DNA from: Chitinispirillaceae bacterium
GTDB taxonomy: Bacteria; Fibrobacterota; Chitinivibrionia; Chitinivibrionales; Chitinispirillaceae
Length of the DNA stretch: 15,680 nucleotides
Assembly: GCA_016926315.1 (NCBI GenBank)
Contig: JAFGOU010000256.1
Span: 1-15,680, forward strand
Direction: 5' to 3'
In this document: positions 1 through 7,132 of the stretch, piece by piece
Layout of the letters: each line of letters begins with the position of its first letter
Position numbering within the stretch: the first letter of the stretch is position 1
Translations under genes and position numbers: made by a program
The notes under the pieces: generated by a model
What the model was told of the DNA's origin: nothing
Databases searched by the model: none
Seen by the model: only the letters and a program-made list of their open reading frames with translations

Positions 1-1406
1 CCAAGGGGAACGTCAACACGGTATTCGAGTACGGCGGACCGGGCGTTGCAACACTGTCGGTGCCGGAACGCGCGACCATTACCAACATGGGCGCGGAGTG
101 CGGCGTGACGACCTCGGTGTTTCCAAGCGACGCAGTCACCAAAACGTTTCTCAAAGCCCAGGGACGTCTCAAGGAGTGGAAACCCCTGGCGGCGGATCCT
201 GACGCCCGGTACGACCGCGTGGTCGAAGTCGACCTGTCCGCCATCGTCCCCCTGGCGGCAACACCCCATTCGCCGGGAAATGTCTCCACGGTCTCTTCGA
301 TCGCCGGCCTTGTGGTCGACCAAGTGTGTCTCGGTTCCTGCACCAACTCTTCATACAAGGACCTTGCGACTGTTGCACGGATCCTCAAAGGGAAGATCGC
401 TGCGCCGAACGTGAGCTTTATCGTGGCGCCCGGATCCAAGCAGGTGCTCCAGAACATGGAAAAAGACGGATATCTCGCCCATCTCGTTGCCGCGGGAGCG
501 CGCATCAACGAATCGGCGTGCGGGTTCTGCATCGGCAACAGCCAGTCACCGGCGTCGAACGCGGTGTCGCTGCGCACCTCGAACCGGAATTTCGAAGGAC
601 GGAGCGGCACCAAAAACGCGCAGGTTTACCTGGTCTCCTGCGAAACCGCTGCCGCAGCGGTTATTACCGGAAAGATCACCGATCCGCGAAAACTCGGTAT
701 GACCTATCCCGCGATACGCATGCCGGAAAAATTCCTGATCGACGACCGCATGTTCATCTTCCCGCTGCCGCCTAAAAAACGGGCATCCATAACGATCGCA
801 CGCGGGCCGAACATCGGGGCGCCGCCGTCCAACACACCGTTTCCGTCAGACCTTGACGGCGTCGTCGCGATCAGGGTGGGTGACAAGATCACCACCGACC
901 ATATCATACCTGCCGGCGCGCGGATGAAATTCAGGTCAAACGTTCCGAAATACGCCGAGTTTGTGTTCGAGACCGTGGACGCGCAATTTTCCGTGCGCGC
1001 GGCCGCGCTCCGCGACAGCGGGAAGCACGTCATCATCGTCGGGGGCGCGAGTTACGGCGAGGGCTCGTCCCGCGAGCATGCGGCGATCTGCCCCATGTTC
1101 CTTGGCGTCAAGGTCGTTCTGGCGAAGTCGTTCCAGCGTATCCATACCGACAACCTGATCAACTTCGGCATCCTGCCGCTGACCTTCGCCTCCGAGGCCG
1201 ATTATGACCGGGTGGAACAGGGCGACGCACTGGAGATACCGGGCATTGCCGCCGCGATCGCCGGCGACCGTGCCCTCACGGTCCGCAACGCCACAAAGGT
1301 CCTCACGTTCGAGGCGGTCTATCACCTGACGCCGCGCCAGAAGGAGATTGTGCTTGCCGGCGGTGCCCTGTCGCTCCAGAAAAGCAAGGCGACCGGGTCT
1401 GCGTAA
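1..1406 (+). CDS. acn: Aconitate hydratase, C-terminal part (5' end outside window)
   Basis: Aconitase isomerises citrate to isocitrate in the cytoplasmic TCA cycle using a [4Fe-4S] cluster. The reading frame is open from the first full codon (base 3) to TAA at 1404-1406, so the gene starts upstream of the window. All three cluster cysteines are visible: LGSCTNSS (Cys codon 339-341) and ACGFCIGNSQSP (Cys codons 519-521 and 528-530). The swivelling C-terminal domain follows, with DKITTDHIIPAG and the substrate-binding GGASYGEGSSREHAA loop. The NMGAECGVTTSVFPSD motif near the left edge is typical of the aconitase superfamily. The sequence resembles the compact, isopropylmalate-dehydratase-like group (putative aconitase, Aquifex type) more than classical AcnA or AcnB; this subfamily call is from memory. 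By comparison with that group's usual length, roughly 200 N-terminal residues are missing. The isocitrate dehydrogenase gene follows after 41 bp, which supports a TCA operon. Homoaconitase is a less likely alternative given this neighbour. Confidence 0.93.
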   Translation, partial: KGNVNTVFEYGGPGVATLSVPERATITNMGAECGVTTSVFPSDAVTKTFLKAQGRLKEWKPLAADPDARYDRVVEVDLSAIVPLAATPHSPGNVSTVSSIAGLVVDQVCLGSCTNSSYKDLATVARILKGKIAAPNVSFIVAPGSKQVLQNMEKDGYLAHLVAAGARINESACGFCIGNSQSPASNAVSLRTSNRNFEGRSGTKNAQVYLVSCETAAAAVITGKITDPRKLGMTYPAIRMPEKFLIDDRMFIFPLPPKKRASITIARGPNIGAPPSNTPFPSDLDGVVAIRVGDKITTDHIIPAGARMKFRSNVPKYAEFVFETVDAQFSVRAAALRDSGKHVIIVGGASYGEGSSREHAAICPMFLGVKVVLAKSFQRIHTDNLINFGILPLTFASEADYDRVEQGDALEIPGIAAAIAGDRALTVRNATKVLTFEAVYHLTPRQKEIVLAGGALSLQKSKATGSA

Positions 1407-1447
1407 ACCGTTCATATACAACCATAACCGATAAAGGAGCCTTGACA

Positions 1448-2668
1448 ATGCCGGAAAAGATCACGATGAAGAACGCCCTTGTTGAAATGGACGGCGACGA
1501 AATGACCCGCGTCATGTGGGCCATGATTAAGGAGAAACTGCTCGCGCCGTTTATCGACCTGAAAACCGAGTATTACGATCTCGGACTCAGGACACGCGAC
1601 GAGACCAACGATGCCATCACCCTGGAAGCGGCGGAAGCGATTAAAAAACACGGCGTTGGCGTCAAGTGCGCCACCATCACGCCCGATAAAAACCGCATCA
1701 CGGAGTATTCGCTCAAGCAGGAGTGGAAATCGCCCAACGCCACGATCAGGGCCCAGCTCGATGGGACCGTCTTCCGCAAGCCGATTCTGGTCAGGAACAT
1801 CACGCCGGCCGTCTGCTCGTGGAAAAAACCGATCATCGTGGGCAGGCATGCCTATGGTGACGTATACAAAAACACCGAATTCAAGGTCCCGGGACCGGGC
1901 AGGGCTGAACTGGTCTATACCGACAGCAACGGGAAAGAGCTCTTCAGAGGCACGATTCATGAATTCAAAAAAGGTGGCGGCGTGATCCAGGGCATGCACA
2001 ATACCGACGCGTCAATCAGCAGCTTTGCCAAGGCGTGCATGGAGTACGCGCTCGACCAGAAGGTCGACCTCTGGTTCGGCGCAAAGGACACCATTTCCAA
2101 AACCTATGACGGCAATTTCAGGAACCTCTTCATGGAGGTGTTCGACAGGGAATACAAGGACCGGTTCGCCACGGCGCACATCGCCTTCAATTTCACCCTG
2201 ATCGACGACACGGTCGCGCGTATCATGAAATCCGAGGGCGGCATGCTCTGGGCATGCAAGAACTACGACGGCGACGTCATGTCCGACATGGTCGCATCGT
2301 CCTTCGGCTCGCTCGCCATGATGACCTCGGTGCTGGTGTCGCCCAACGGCTGGATCGAATACGAGGCGGCCCATGGTACGGTCCAGCGCCACTACTACAA
2401 GCACCTCAAGGGAGAGCAGACCTCCTCGAACTGCATGGCCACGCTTTTTGCATGGACCGGCGCGCTGCGTAAACGAGGCGAGCTTGACGGACAAAACGAT
2501 CTCGCCGATTTTGCCGACGCCATGGAAGCCGCTGCCATCGCCACCATAGAATCGGGCCTCATGACCGGCGACCTCGCAAGGCTGGCGAACCCTGCGGCGA
2601 AAAAAATCTGTTCGACCGGGGAATTCATCGACGAAATCGGCAAGAAGTTTCGCGCACAAAACCGGTGA
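1448..2668 (+). CDS. icd: NADP-dependent isocitrate dehydrogenase, eukaryote-type
   Basis: This enzyme oxidatively decarboxylates isocitrate to 2-oxoglutarate with NADP+, the step after aconitase. The 406-residue length and motifs match the homodimeric eukaryote-type family rather than the E. coli type. The substrate loop is KSPNATIR (Ser95), the catalytic tyrosine is in RHAYGD (Tyr136), and the catalytic lysine is in GAKDTI (Lys213). Metal-binding aspartates lie in LIDD and NYDGDVMSD (residues 272-280). The NADP-binding segment is AAHGTVQRH, with Arg314/His315 at the positions that bind the 2'-phosphate in mammalian enzymes. I chose ATG 1448 because AAAGGAG (1433-1439) sits 8 bases upstream. 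The in-frame TTG at 1442 is only 2 bases from that ribosome binding site and is unlikely. The gene probably shares a transcript with the upstream aconitase. Confidence 0.95.
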   Translation: MPEKITMKNALVEMDGDEMTRVMWAMIKEKLLAPFIDLKTEYYDLGLRTRDETNDAITLEAAEAIKKHGVGVKCATITPDKNRITEYSLKQEWKSPNATIRAQLDGTVFRKPILVRNITPAVCSWKKPIIVGRHAYGDVYKNTEFKVPGPGRAELVYTDSNGKELFRGTIHEFKKGGGVIQGMHNTDASISSFAKACMEYALDQKVDLWFGAKDTISKTYDGNFRNLFMEVFDREYKDRFATAHIAFNFTLIDDTVARIMKSEGGMLWACKNYDGDVMSDMVASSFGSLAMMTSVLVSPNGWIEYEAAHGTVQRHYYKHLKGEQTSSNCMATLFAWTGALRKRGELDGQNDLADFADAMEAAAIATIESGLMTGDLARLANPAAKKICSTGEFIDEIGKKFRAQNR

Positions 2669-2720
2669 TGTCCGTTGCACGGCCCCGGGGACGCGCCCTA
2701 TTTTTATACCGGAGGCCTGC

Positions 2721-3458
2721 ATGACGGATTTCACGCGTACCGTGGGCATCACGGCGGTCGCAACGCTCCTGTCGTTTCCGTCTTTTTCCGAAGCCACGGA
2801 ACGCGACGCCGGGGAAGGGCGTTTCCCGTCCCTGCGCAAGGAAATGGTGGCATCGCAGATCGCCGCGCGCGGCATCAAAAACGCCAGGGTGCTCTCCGCC
2901 ATGCGCGCGGTTGAACGACACCGGTTTGTCCCTGACCGTTTCCGCAACCAGGCATATGGCGACCACCCCCTGTCCATCGGGTATGACCAGACCATATCCC
3001 AGCCGTACATCGTCGCTCTCATGACCGAAGTAATCGATCCCGATACCGCCATGAAGGTGCTCGAGATCGGCACCGGATCGGCGTATCAGGCAGCGGTCCT
3101 GGCAGAGCTGTGCGATACGGTCTTTACAATTGAAATTAACAGACCGCTGGCGGAACGCGCGCGGAAAACGCTTGCAGAGACCGGGTATGGTAATGTCAAG
3201 GTCAAGACCGGTGACGGGTATCGGGGCTGGAAAGAACACGCGCCTTTCGACGCGATCATCGTGACCTGCGCGCCGACGCACGTTCCCCGGCCGCTGGTCG
3301 AGCAGCTCAAAAACAACGGGAAAATGGTGATCCCCGTTGGAGAGAGCGGAGATCAGAAACTGATACTTTTGTTAAAAAAAGAGGGAAAAATGGTTGAAGA
3401 AGCCATCATCCCGGTGCGGTTCGTTCCCATGATCGACGAAAAGGGGCAAACCTACTAA
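2721..3458 (+). CDS. pcm: Protein-L-isoaspartate O-methyltransferase with signal peptide
   Basis: Pcm uses S-adenosylmethionine to methylate isoaspartyl residues formed by protein ageing, starting their repair to aspartate. The 245-residue protein has the conserved core: SIGYDQTISQPYIVA (residues 85-99), SAM-binding motif I KVLEIGTGSAYQAA (112-125), an acidic residue after strand 2 (TIEIN, 136-140), and VTCAPTHVPRPLVEQL (181-196). The first ~25 residues are unusual for this mostly cytosolic family: a basic residue, a hydrophobic stretch VGITAVATLLSF, then a polar SFSEATERD region that looks like a signal-peptidase site. The enzyme may therefore act in the periplasm; this is an inference. ATG 2721 has GGAGG at 2711-2715. 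It begins 52 bp after icd, and a strong hairpin terminator follows its stop codon. Confidence 0.92.
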   Translation: MTDFTRTVGITAVATLLSFPSFSEATERDAGEGRFPSLRKEMVASQIAARGIKNARVLSAMRAVERHRFVPDRFRNQAYGDHPLSIGYDQTISQPYIVALMTEVIDPDTAMKVLEIGTGSAYQAAVLAELCDTVFTIEINRPLAERARKTLAETGYGNVKVKTGDGYRGWKEHAPFDAIIVTCAPTHVPRPLVEQLKNNGKMVIPVGESGDQKLILLLKKEGKMVEEAIIPVRFVPMIDEKGQTY

Positions 3459-3463
3459 ACGGG

Positions 3464-3492
3464 AGTCGACGCTGCCGTCAGACTGTTTTTTT
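3464..3492 (+). terminator. Intrinsic terminator after pcm
   Basis: AGTCGACG (3464-3471) pairs with CGTC (3476-3479) and GACT (3481-3484) around a CTGC loop, with one bulged A at 3480. A run of seven T follows at 3486-3492. This is a good rho-independent terminator for the plus-strand pcm transcript. It overlaps the last codons of the convergent DUF368 gene. On the minus strand it is preceded by the A-run but followed by only a short T stretch, so it would work poorly in that direction. Confidence 0.75.
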
Positions 3493-4407
3493 CTTCTGAG
3501 CAAGCTTTTCCATGGCGACAATGGTAAGCACCCCGATCACCATGAAGATGGCTGCCCAGAGCGCCGGCATTCCAACCTCTGGAACGAATCGTTGATATCC
3601 CTGGATGATTTTTTCACCGCTTTTCAGAATGAATGCCCCGGCCTCGTCGACTCTGAAAACGGGGACTTTCCACGGCCACAATACGATCAAGGAGCCGAAA
3701 ATAAAACCGGTTAGTATGCCGATCGTCTGGTTCTTCCATTTCCGGTACACCCATGAGAGAAAATGCGAGAATGCGATCAGGCCAACGACCATCCCAATGG
3801 CCACCGGAGCAAGTATTTTGATAGTGAGCGTGCTGACCGCATCAATCATGATCAATTCGTAGTTACCCATCAACACAAGGACAAATGAACCCGATATCCC
3901 GGGGAGAATCATGCTGCATATGCCGGCAACGCCGCAGAGAACAAGGTAGGGGAACGAATCGTTGCTGGTGGCCGGGCTAAGCAGGGATATGGTGACGGCG
4001 ATCCCCGTTCCTATCAGAAATACCGTGACAACGCCGATGTTCCATTTTTCAACCGTACGCCCGACAAAGTACACCGAAGCGAGAATAAGGCCGAAAAAGA
4101 AGGACCAGACATATACGGGAAATGTCTCAAACAGATACCCGAGCAAATTGGCAAGCGAAAAAACGCTGATAACCGCGCCCGAGAACAACGCGATGAGGAA
4201 ATACAGGTCGGTATGTCTGATAAAGTCTTTTATCCTGCCTTTCATGACCAGGCGCAGGGCGGTGATATCGAACGATTTGATCGCGTTGATCAAACGTTCG
4301 AACACGTTGGTAATCAGGGCGACCGTGCCGCCGGAAACGCCGGGAATGACGTTGGCGGCGCCCATGCCGATCCCTTTAAGACAGACCAGAAGATAGTGCT
4401 TTATCAT
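3478..4407 (-). CDS. popT: DUF368 membrane protein, PopT-type undecaprenyl-phosphate translocase
   Basis: A 309-residue polytopic inner-membrane protein of the DUF368 family. Members of this family (PopT) have been reported to recycle the lipid carrier undecaprenyl phosphate by returning it from the outer to the inner leaflet. The family hallmark is present twice: NVIPGVSGGT at residues 19-28 and MILPGISGS at about 166-174. Each lies in a hydrophobic segment, consistent with two related halves forming re-entrant hairpins. Further hydrophobic segments fill the rest, and the C-terminus is a lysine-rich tail. I chose ATG 4407 because GGAG lies 8 bases upstream; an in-frame TTG nine codons earlier is less convincing. 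It starts 35 bp after a GT-C glycosyltransferase gene on the same strand, so they are probably cotranscribed. That context fits a role in recycling the carrier released by that transferase (inference). Confidence 0.88.
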   Translation of the reverse strand: MIKHYLLVCLKGIGMGAANVIPGVSGGTVALITNVFERLINAIKSFDITALRLVMKGRIKDFIRHTDLYFLIALFSGAVISVFSLANLLGYLFETFPVYVWSFFFGLILASVYFVGRTVEKWNIGVVTVFLIGTGIAVTISLLSPATSNDSFPYLVLCGVAGICSMILPGISGSFVLVLMGNYELIMIDAVSTLTIKILAPVAIGMVVGLIAFSHFLSWVYRKWKNQTIGILTGFIFGSLIVLWPWKVPVFRVDEAGAFILKSGEKIIQGYQRFVPEVGMPALWAAIFMVIGVLTIVAMEKLAQKKKTV

Positions 4408-4442
4408 TGCGTAATGCTCCGCTCGCTGGAACAACCCGGTTT

Positions 4443-6023
4443 TCAGCCTTTATACTGCCAGCGGTAGATGCAGACGTCACCTTGATTGGTTTTAAAGTAG
4501 CGCAGAAGCGTAAACGCAGCCATGCCCTTGAACTCTTTCTGCAGCTCCCCGGTCTTCGCATGTCCCGACGGTTTTTTATCGATATAGAATCCCGTCCCCG
4601 TTTCACGCATGACTGCAATCATGGAGGTGTGGCCGGATACGGGATAATCATTATAATGAGGCAACGACGAATGGTATTCATGGCCGAACAGCCGTAACCG
4701 GGCGAACGGCACACTGTCCGATACCGAAGGTATGTAGTACAGGGACAAATTGTTATTGCTGGAATAAAAAGCGATGGTGTGCGTTATTGCCATATCAGCG
4801 ATGACCGGTACCCGGCGATCCCCGTCCATGGATGCAAAACCGTCAACTGCGGACCCGATCTCACGCCATGGTTCGATATACGCCCTGGAATAGTCGTAGT
4901 ATTTGACAAGCGCTACCGCATTCAAAACCAGAAGTACGGCGAAGAACGCCAATTGCAGCTTCCGGGTTCTTTCAGCGGCCATGATCAGTATGCCGAAAAG
5001 GAGCATGGTGAAATGGGCCATATATCTCGGATGAACGGCCGTTACTTTCCAGCCGATGCCCGCAAACAGAATAAAGGAAAAAACAAGGCATAGGATTACT
5101 ATTTTCCGATCGTCCTCAATGGTACCGGCAAGGAATCGTTTTACGGTAAGATACGCGCCGCTGCCAAGAATGGCGAGCACGGGAACGATGCCGATCAGGT
5201 CCACCGGCGTAATTTCACCAATGGCATTGATCTTGAAAAGGTAGGATCCGATAAGGACCTTTATGGGGACATACACCATCCCCACCAGCCATTTTTCGGT
5301 CAGGTAATCCCTTCCGCCAACCACCACCTGCATCTGGGTGATCAGAAAAGGCAGCAGCAACACCATGGAGAGCGCCGCGGCAGTACCGCTTAAAAGGTAA
5401 AAATGCCCTAATCGCCGGTTCTTCGTTTTGACGAGAAAAACGGCGACCAATAGCCCTGCCAGCCATAAAAATGCATAAAAATGGACCTGAGTGATTATCA
5501 GTACGGAAATAAAGACGAGAGAGGCGTTCACGCCGCCGGCTTTTTTCCACCAACGGATGACCGCATAAAGAGTCAATAACACCATACATCCCAGTAGTGA
5601 ATAGCATCGGGCTTCCTGCGCCTGGTTGATCAGATAGCTGGAGAAAACAAAAAGGAAATATCCCAGCCAGGCAATCCGTGCACTTCCGATTTCCTTAAAA
5701 AGTAAAAAGAACAATATGCCGGAAAATACCCCGAACAACATCGGAAGGAACCGCAGTGAAAACTCGTTTACCGGAAGGTTGAAGACCGAAATAAATGCTT
5801 TTTGCAGAAAGAAAAAGAGCGGCGGGGTGTTTTCAAACGCATCCATTGCCTTCAACAGTTCGTGGTAGCTGTCCTGCGCCACCACGTTCGCCGTACTCGT
5901 CTCATCGTACCATAGAGAGTGAAAAGTAATCCCCGGCAGCCTCAAACCAAGCGCAATGACGAAAAGAAACAAGAAGAGAAGCATCTTCGACGTAAATGTT
6001 CCAACGCTCCTCCTGCCGTTCAT
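4443..6023 (-). CDS. GT-C membrane glycosyltransferase (ArnT/PMT-like)
   Basis: A large integral membrane protein of about 526 residues with ten or more hydrophobic segments and a soluble C-terminal domain. This is the architecture of GT-C glycosyltransferases, which take sugars from polyprenyl-phosphate donors on the periplasmic side. After the first membrane helix comes LWYDET (Asp40-Glu41), the acidic pair that is catalytic in GT39/ArnT/PMT-type enzymes. ENTPPLFFFL and NQAQEARCYSLL follow, both typical of the family. The acceptor (lipid A, O-chain or protein) cannot be read from the sequence. The start is uncertain: ATG 6023 has GGGTGA (TTCG spacer), ATG 6035 has AGGGG at 11 bases, and the frame stays open to GTG 6104. 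I prefer 6023 because the protein then begins directly with a short basic tail and helix 1. The DUF368 gene follows after 35 bp. Confidence 0.85.
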   Translation of the reverse strand: MNGRRSVGTFTSKMLLFLFLFVIALGLRLPGITFHSLWYDETSTANVVAQDSYHELLKAMDAFENTPPLFFFLQKAFISVFNLPVNEFSLRFLPMLFGVFSGILFFLLFKEIGSARIAWLGYFLFVFSSYLINQAQEARCYSLLGCMVLLTLYAVIRWWKKAGGVNASLVFISVLIITQVHFYAFLWLAGLLVAVFLVKTKNRRLGHFYLLSGTAAALSMVLLLPFLITQMQVVVGGRDYLTEKWLVGMVYVPIKVLIGSYLFKINAIGEITPVDLIGIVPVLAILGSGAYLTVKRFLAGTIEDDRKIVILCLVFSFILFAGIGWKVTAVHPRYMAHFTMLLFGILIMAAERTRKLQLAFFAVLLVLNAVALVKYYDYSRAYIEPWREIGSAVDGFASMDGDRRVPVIADMAITHTIAFYSSNNNLSLYYIPSVSDSVPFARLRLFGHEYHSSLPHYNDYPVSGHTSMIAVMRETGTGFYIDKKPSGHAKTGELQKEFKGMAAFTLLRYFKTNQGDVCIYRWQYKG

Positions 6024-6129
6024 CGAATCACCCATAAAAAACGATACCCCTGCCATCCTGGTAAAATTCACCGTCCCGTAGCTCGGGCTATGTTTCCTCA
6101 CCACCTCAATTCGGCATGGAATGTTTAAA

Positions 6130-6157
6130 AATATAGTGCTCTGCAGAGAACAAGCAA
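6130..6157 (-). promoter_or_regulatory. Candidate sigma-70 promoter for GT-C/popT operon, with palindromic spacer
   Basis: Read on the minus strand, TTGCTT (6157-6152) and TATATT (6135-6130) are separated by 16 bases, close to the sigma-70 consensus. The spacer contains CTCTGCAGAG (6139-6148), a perfect 10-bp palindrome that could be a repressor operator. Transcription would begin near 6123. The leader would be ~100 nt to ATG 6023, or very short to GTG 6104. Found by eye only. Confidence 0.4.
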
Positions 6158-6252
6158 TAGAAAAACCATAAGACCGGGAGATATAACCGCCCGGACTTAA
6201 CTACAGCCGCAGATGGTAACCACGGTTTTATTCCGGATAATTCAGGTGAGCA

Positions 6253-6282
6253 TTGAAATGCAGGAGATTAAAGACCTATTTT
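6253..6282 (+). promoter_or_regulatory. Candidate promoter for the methyltransferase gene
   Basis: TTGAAA (6253-6258) and TATTTT (6277-6282) lie 18 bases apart, giving a plausible sigma-70-like promoter about 60 bp upstream of the methyltransferase ATG. It competes with the alternative reading of this stretch as a short coding leader (6258-6353). A separate GATAAT at 6235-6240 lacks a convincing -35 box. Confidence 0.25.
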
Positions 6283-6353
6283 CAGACAGAGCAAACCAGG
6301 CATCTCAGCCCCGTTTACACGGCTGGATCTGCATTTTAACAGGAAAACGATGA
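6258..6353 (+). CDS. Possible 31-residue upstream ORF coupled to the methyltransferase
   Basis: ATG 6258 is preceded by AGGTGAG (6243-6249) at 8 bases. The frame runs 31 codons and ends in TGA at 6351-6353, overlapping the methyltransferase ATG as ATGA. The predicted peptide begins MQEIKDLFSDRANQ and ends ILTGKR; I do not recognise it. The ribosome binding site and the ATGA junction suggest a translationally coupled leader. The length is within what chance allows, and it may also be the remnant of an older gene end. Confidence 0.25.
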   Translation: MQEIKDLFSDRANQASQPRLHGWICILTGKR

Positions 6354-7099
6354 GAAGAGAAGAAGTCGACAAGGTATACAGGATCGAACATTCGCACTGG
6401 TGGTATGTCGGTACCCGTGAGATCTGTTTTGATCTCATGAACCGGATCATCTTTAAAAAAAGTGAAAAGGCCCGGTTTAAAATCCTTGATGTGGGGTGCG
6501 GTACCGGAGGCAACCTGGAGTATTTCAAGACGTTCGGTAACGCCCGGGGGATCGATTGTGACGACCGTTCCGTCGATTACTGCCGGGGAAAAGGGCTTGA
6601 GGTGTCGACCGGTGACATGAAAAACCTTTTATTTGAAAAAAACACCTTCGATCTCGTCTCTTTCTTCGATGTCCTGTACCACATCCCGTATCAGGACCAG
6701 CCGGACATCCTGCGCGGCATCAAGGACCTTCTGGCGAAGGATGGTCATATCGTCCTGCGTGAACCGGCGCTGAAAGCCTTTTCCGGCCGTCACGACCGGG
6801 AAGTCGGTATTCTGAAGCGATATAACCGACACGATATGAGCGATCTTCTCACCAAGTCCGGTTTTGAGATCGTCTATTGTTCCTATATCAACATTCTTCT
6901 GGCAATCCCGATATTGCTGAAAAGGAAATTCGACCTTGTCAGGGATGCCTCCCCCCGTTCGGACGTGGTCGAAACCGGTGCGATGCTGAACAGCCTGCTG
7001 CTCGGAATTCTTCGACTGGAAAAAACGCTTCTCCGCTCGATTACTTTTCCCTTCGGCGTTTCGCTCTTCGTTATCGCCCGTAAAAAACCTGCGGGGTGA
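6350..7099 (+). CDS. Class I SAM-dependent methyltransferase
   Basis: A 249-residue protein with a Rossmann-fold methyltransferase domain. SAM motif I is KILDVGCGTGGNLEYF (residues 44-59), followed by an acidic GIDCDD (strand 2), TGDMKNL, and FDLVSFFDVLYHI (motif IV region). The N-terminal EHSHWWYVGTREI is seen in many methyltransferases of polysaccharide and glycolipid clusters. A hydrophobic stretch near residues 177-190 and a C-terminal one (about 228-244) suggest membrane association. The start is supported by AGGA at 6341-6344, 5 bases upstream. The acceptor is not known. Given the neighbouring amino-sugar genes, N- or O-methylation of a sugar or lipid-linked sugar is plausible, but this is an inference. 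It faces the GT2 gene convergently, with a hairpin between them. Confidence 0.82.
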   Translation: MRREEVDKVYRIEHSHWWYVGTREICFDLMNRIIFKKSEKARFKILDVGCGTGGNLEYFKTFGNARGIDCDDRSVDYCRGKGLEVSTGDMKNLLFEKNTFDLVSFFDVLYHIPYQDQPDILRGIKDLLAKDGHIVLREPALKAFSGRHDREVGILKRYNRHDMSDLLTKSGFEIVYCSYINILLAIPILLKRKFDLVRDASPRSDVVETGAMLNSLLLGILRLEKTLLRSITFPFGVSLFVIARKKPAG

Positions 7100-7107
7100 T
7101 TGCATGA

Positions 7108-7132
7108 GCGGCAAACCATTGCCGCCGATTTT
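7108..7132 (+). terminator. Hairpin between convergent methyltransferase and GT2 genes
   Basis: GCGGCAA (7108-7114) and TTGCCGC (7119-7125) form a perfect 7-bp stem with a 4-nt loop. On the plus strand it is followed by CGA and four T (7129-7132). It fills almost the whole 32-bp gap between two convergent stop codons. It is probably a moderate terminator for the methyltransferase transcript. There is no T-run on the minus-strand side. Confidence 0.55.

Larger units (their letters stand above)
6024..6349. other. Divergent intergenic region with candidate promoters
   Basis: About 326 bp lie between the preferred start of the minus-strand glycosyltransferase and the plus-strand methyltransferase. 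It is more AT-rich than the flanking genes. It holds candidate promoters in both directions (listed separately), a perfect 10-bp palindrome at 6139-6148, a short inverted repeat CCGGG/CCCGG spanning the stretch around 6175-6195, and a 31-codon reading frame at 6258-6353. The left ~80 bp may instead encode an N-terminal extension of the glycosyltransferase if GTG 6104 is its start. Confidence 0.5.

Noticed and set aside
1412..1999. Minus-strand frame opposite the start of icd
   Set aside because: Antisense to a conserved enzyme; no recognisable domain.
2669..2720. GC-rich stretch followed by TATTTTT, considered as a terminator between icd and pcm
   Set aside because: The best stem I could build is only 3 bp, so a terminator is not supported; pcm may be cotranscribed with icd.
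2012..3073. Minus-strand open frame (353 codons) spanning icd and pcm
   Set aside because: It crosses two clear plus-strand genes and has the low-complexity Arg-rich look of a shadow frame.
6174..6196. CCGGG/CCCGG inverted repeat upstream of the GT-C gene, considered as a terminator or riboswitch element
   Set aside because: Five-base-pair stem with an 11-nt loop, no T-run and no recognised conserved riboswitch core.
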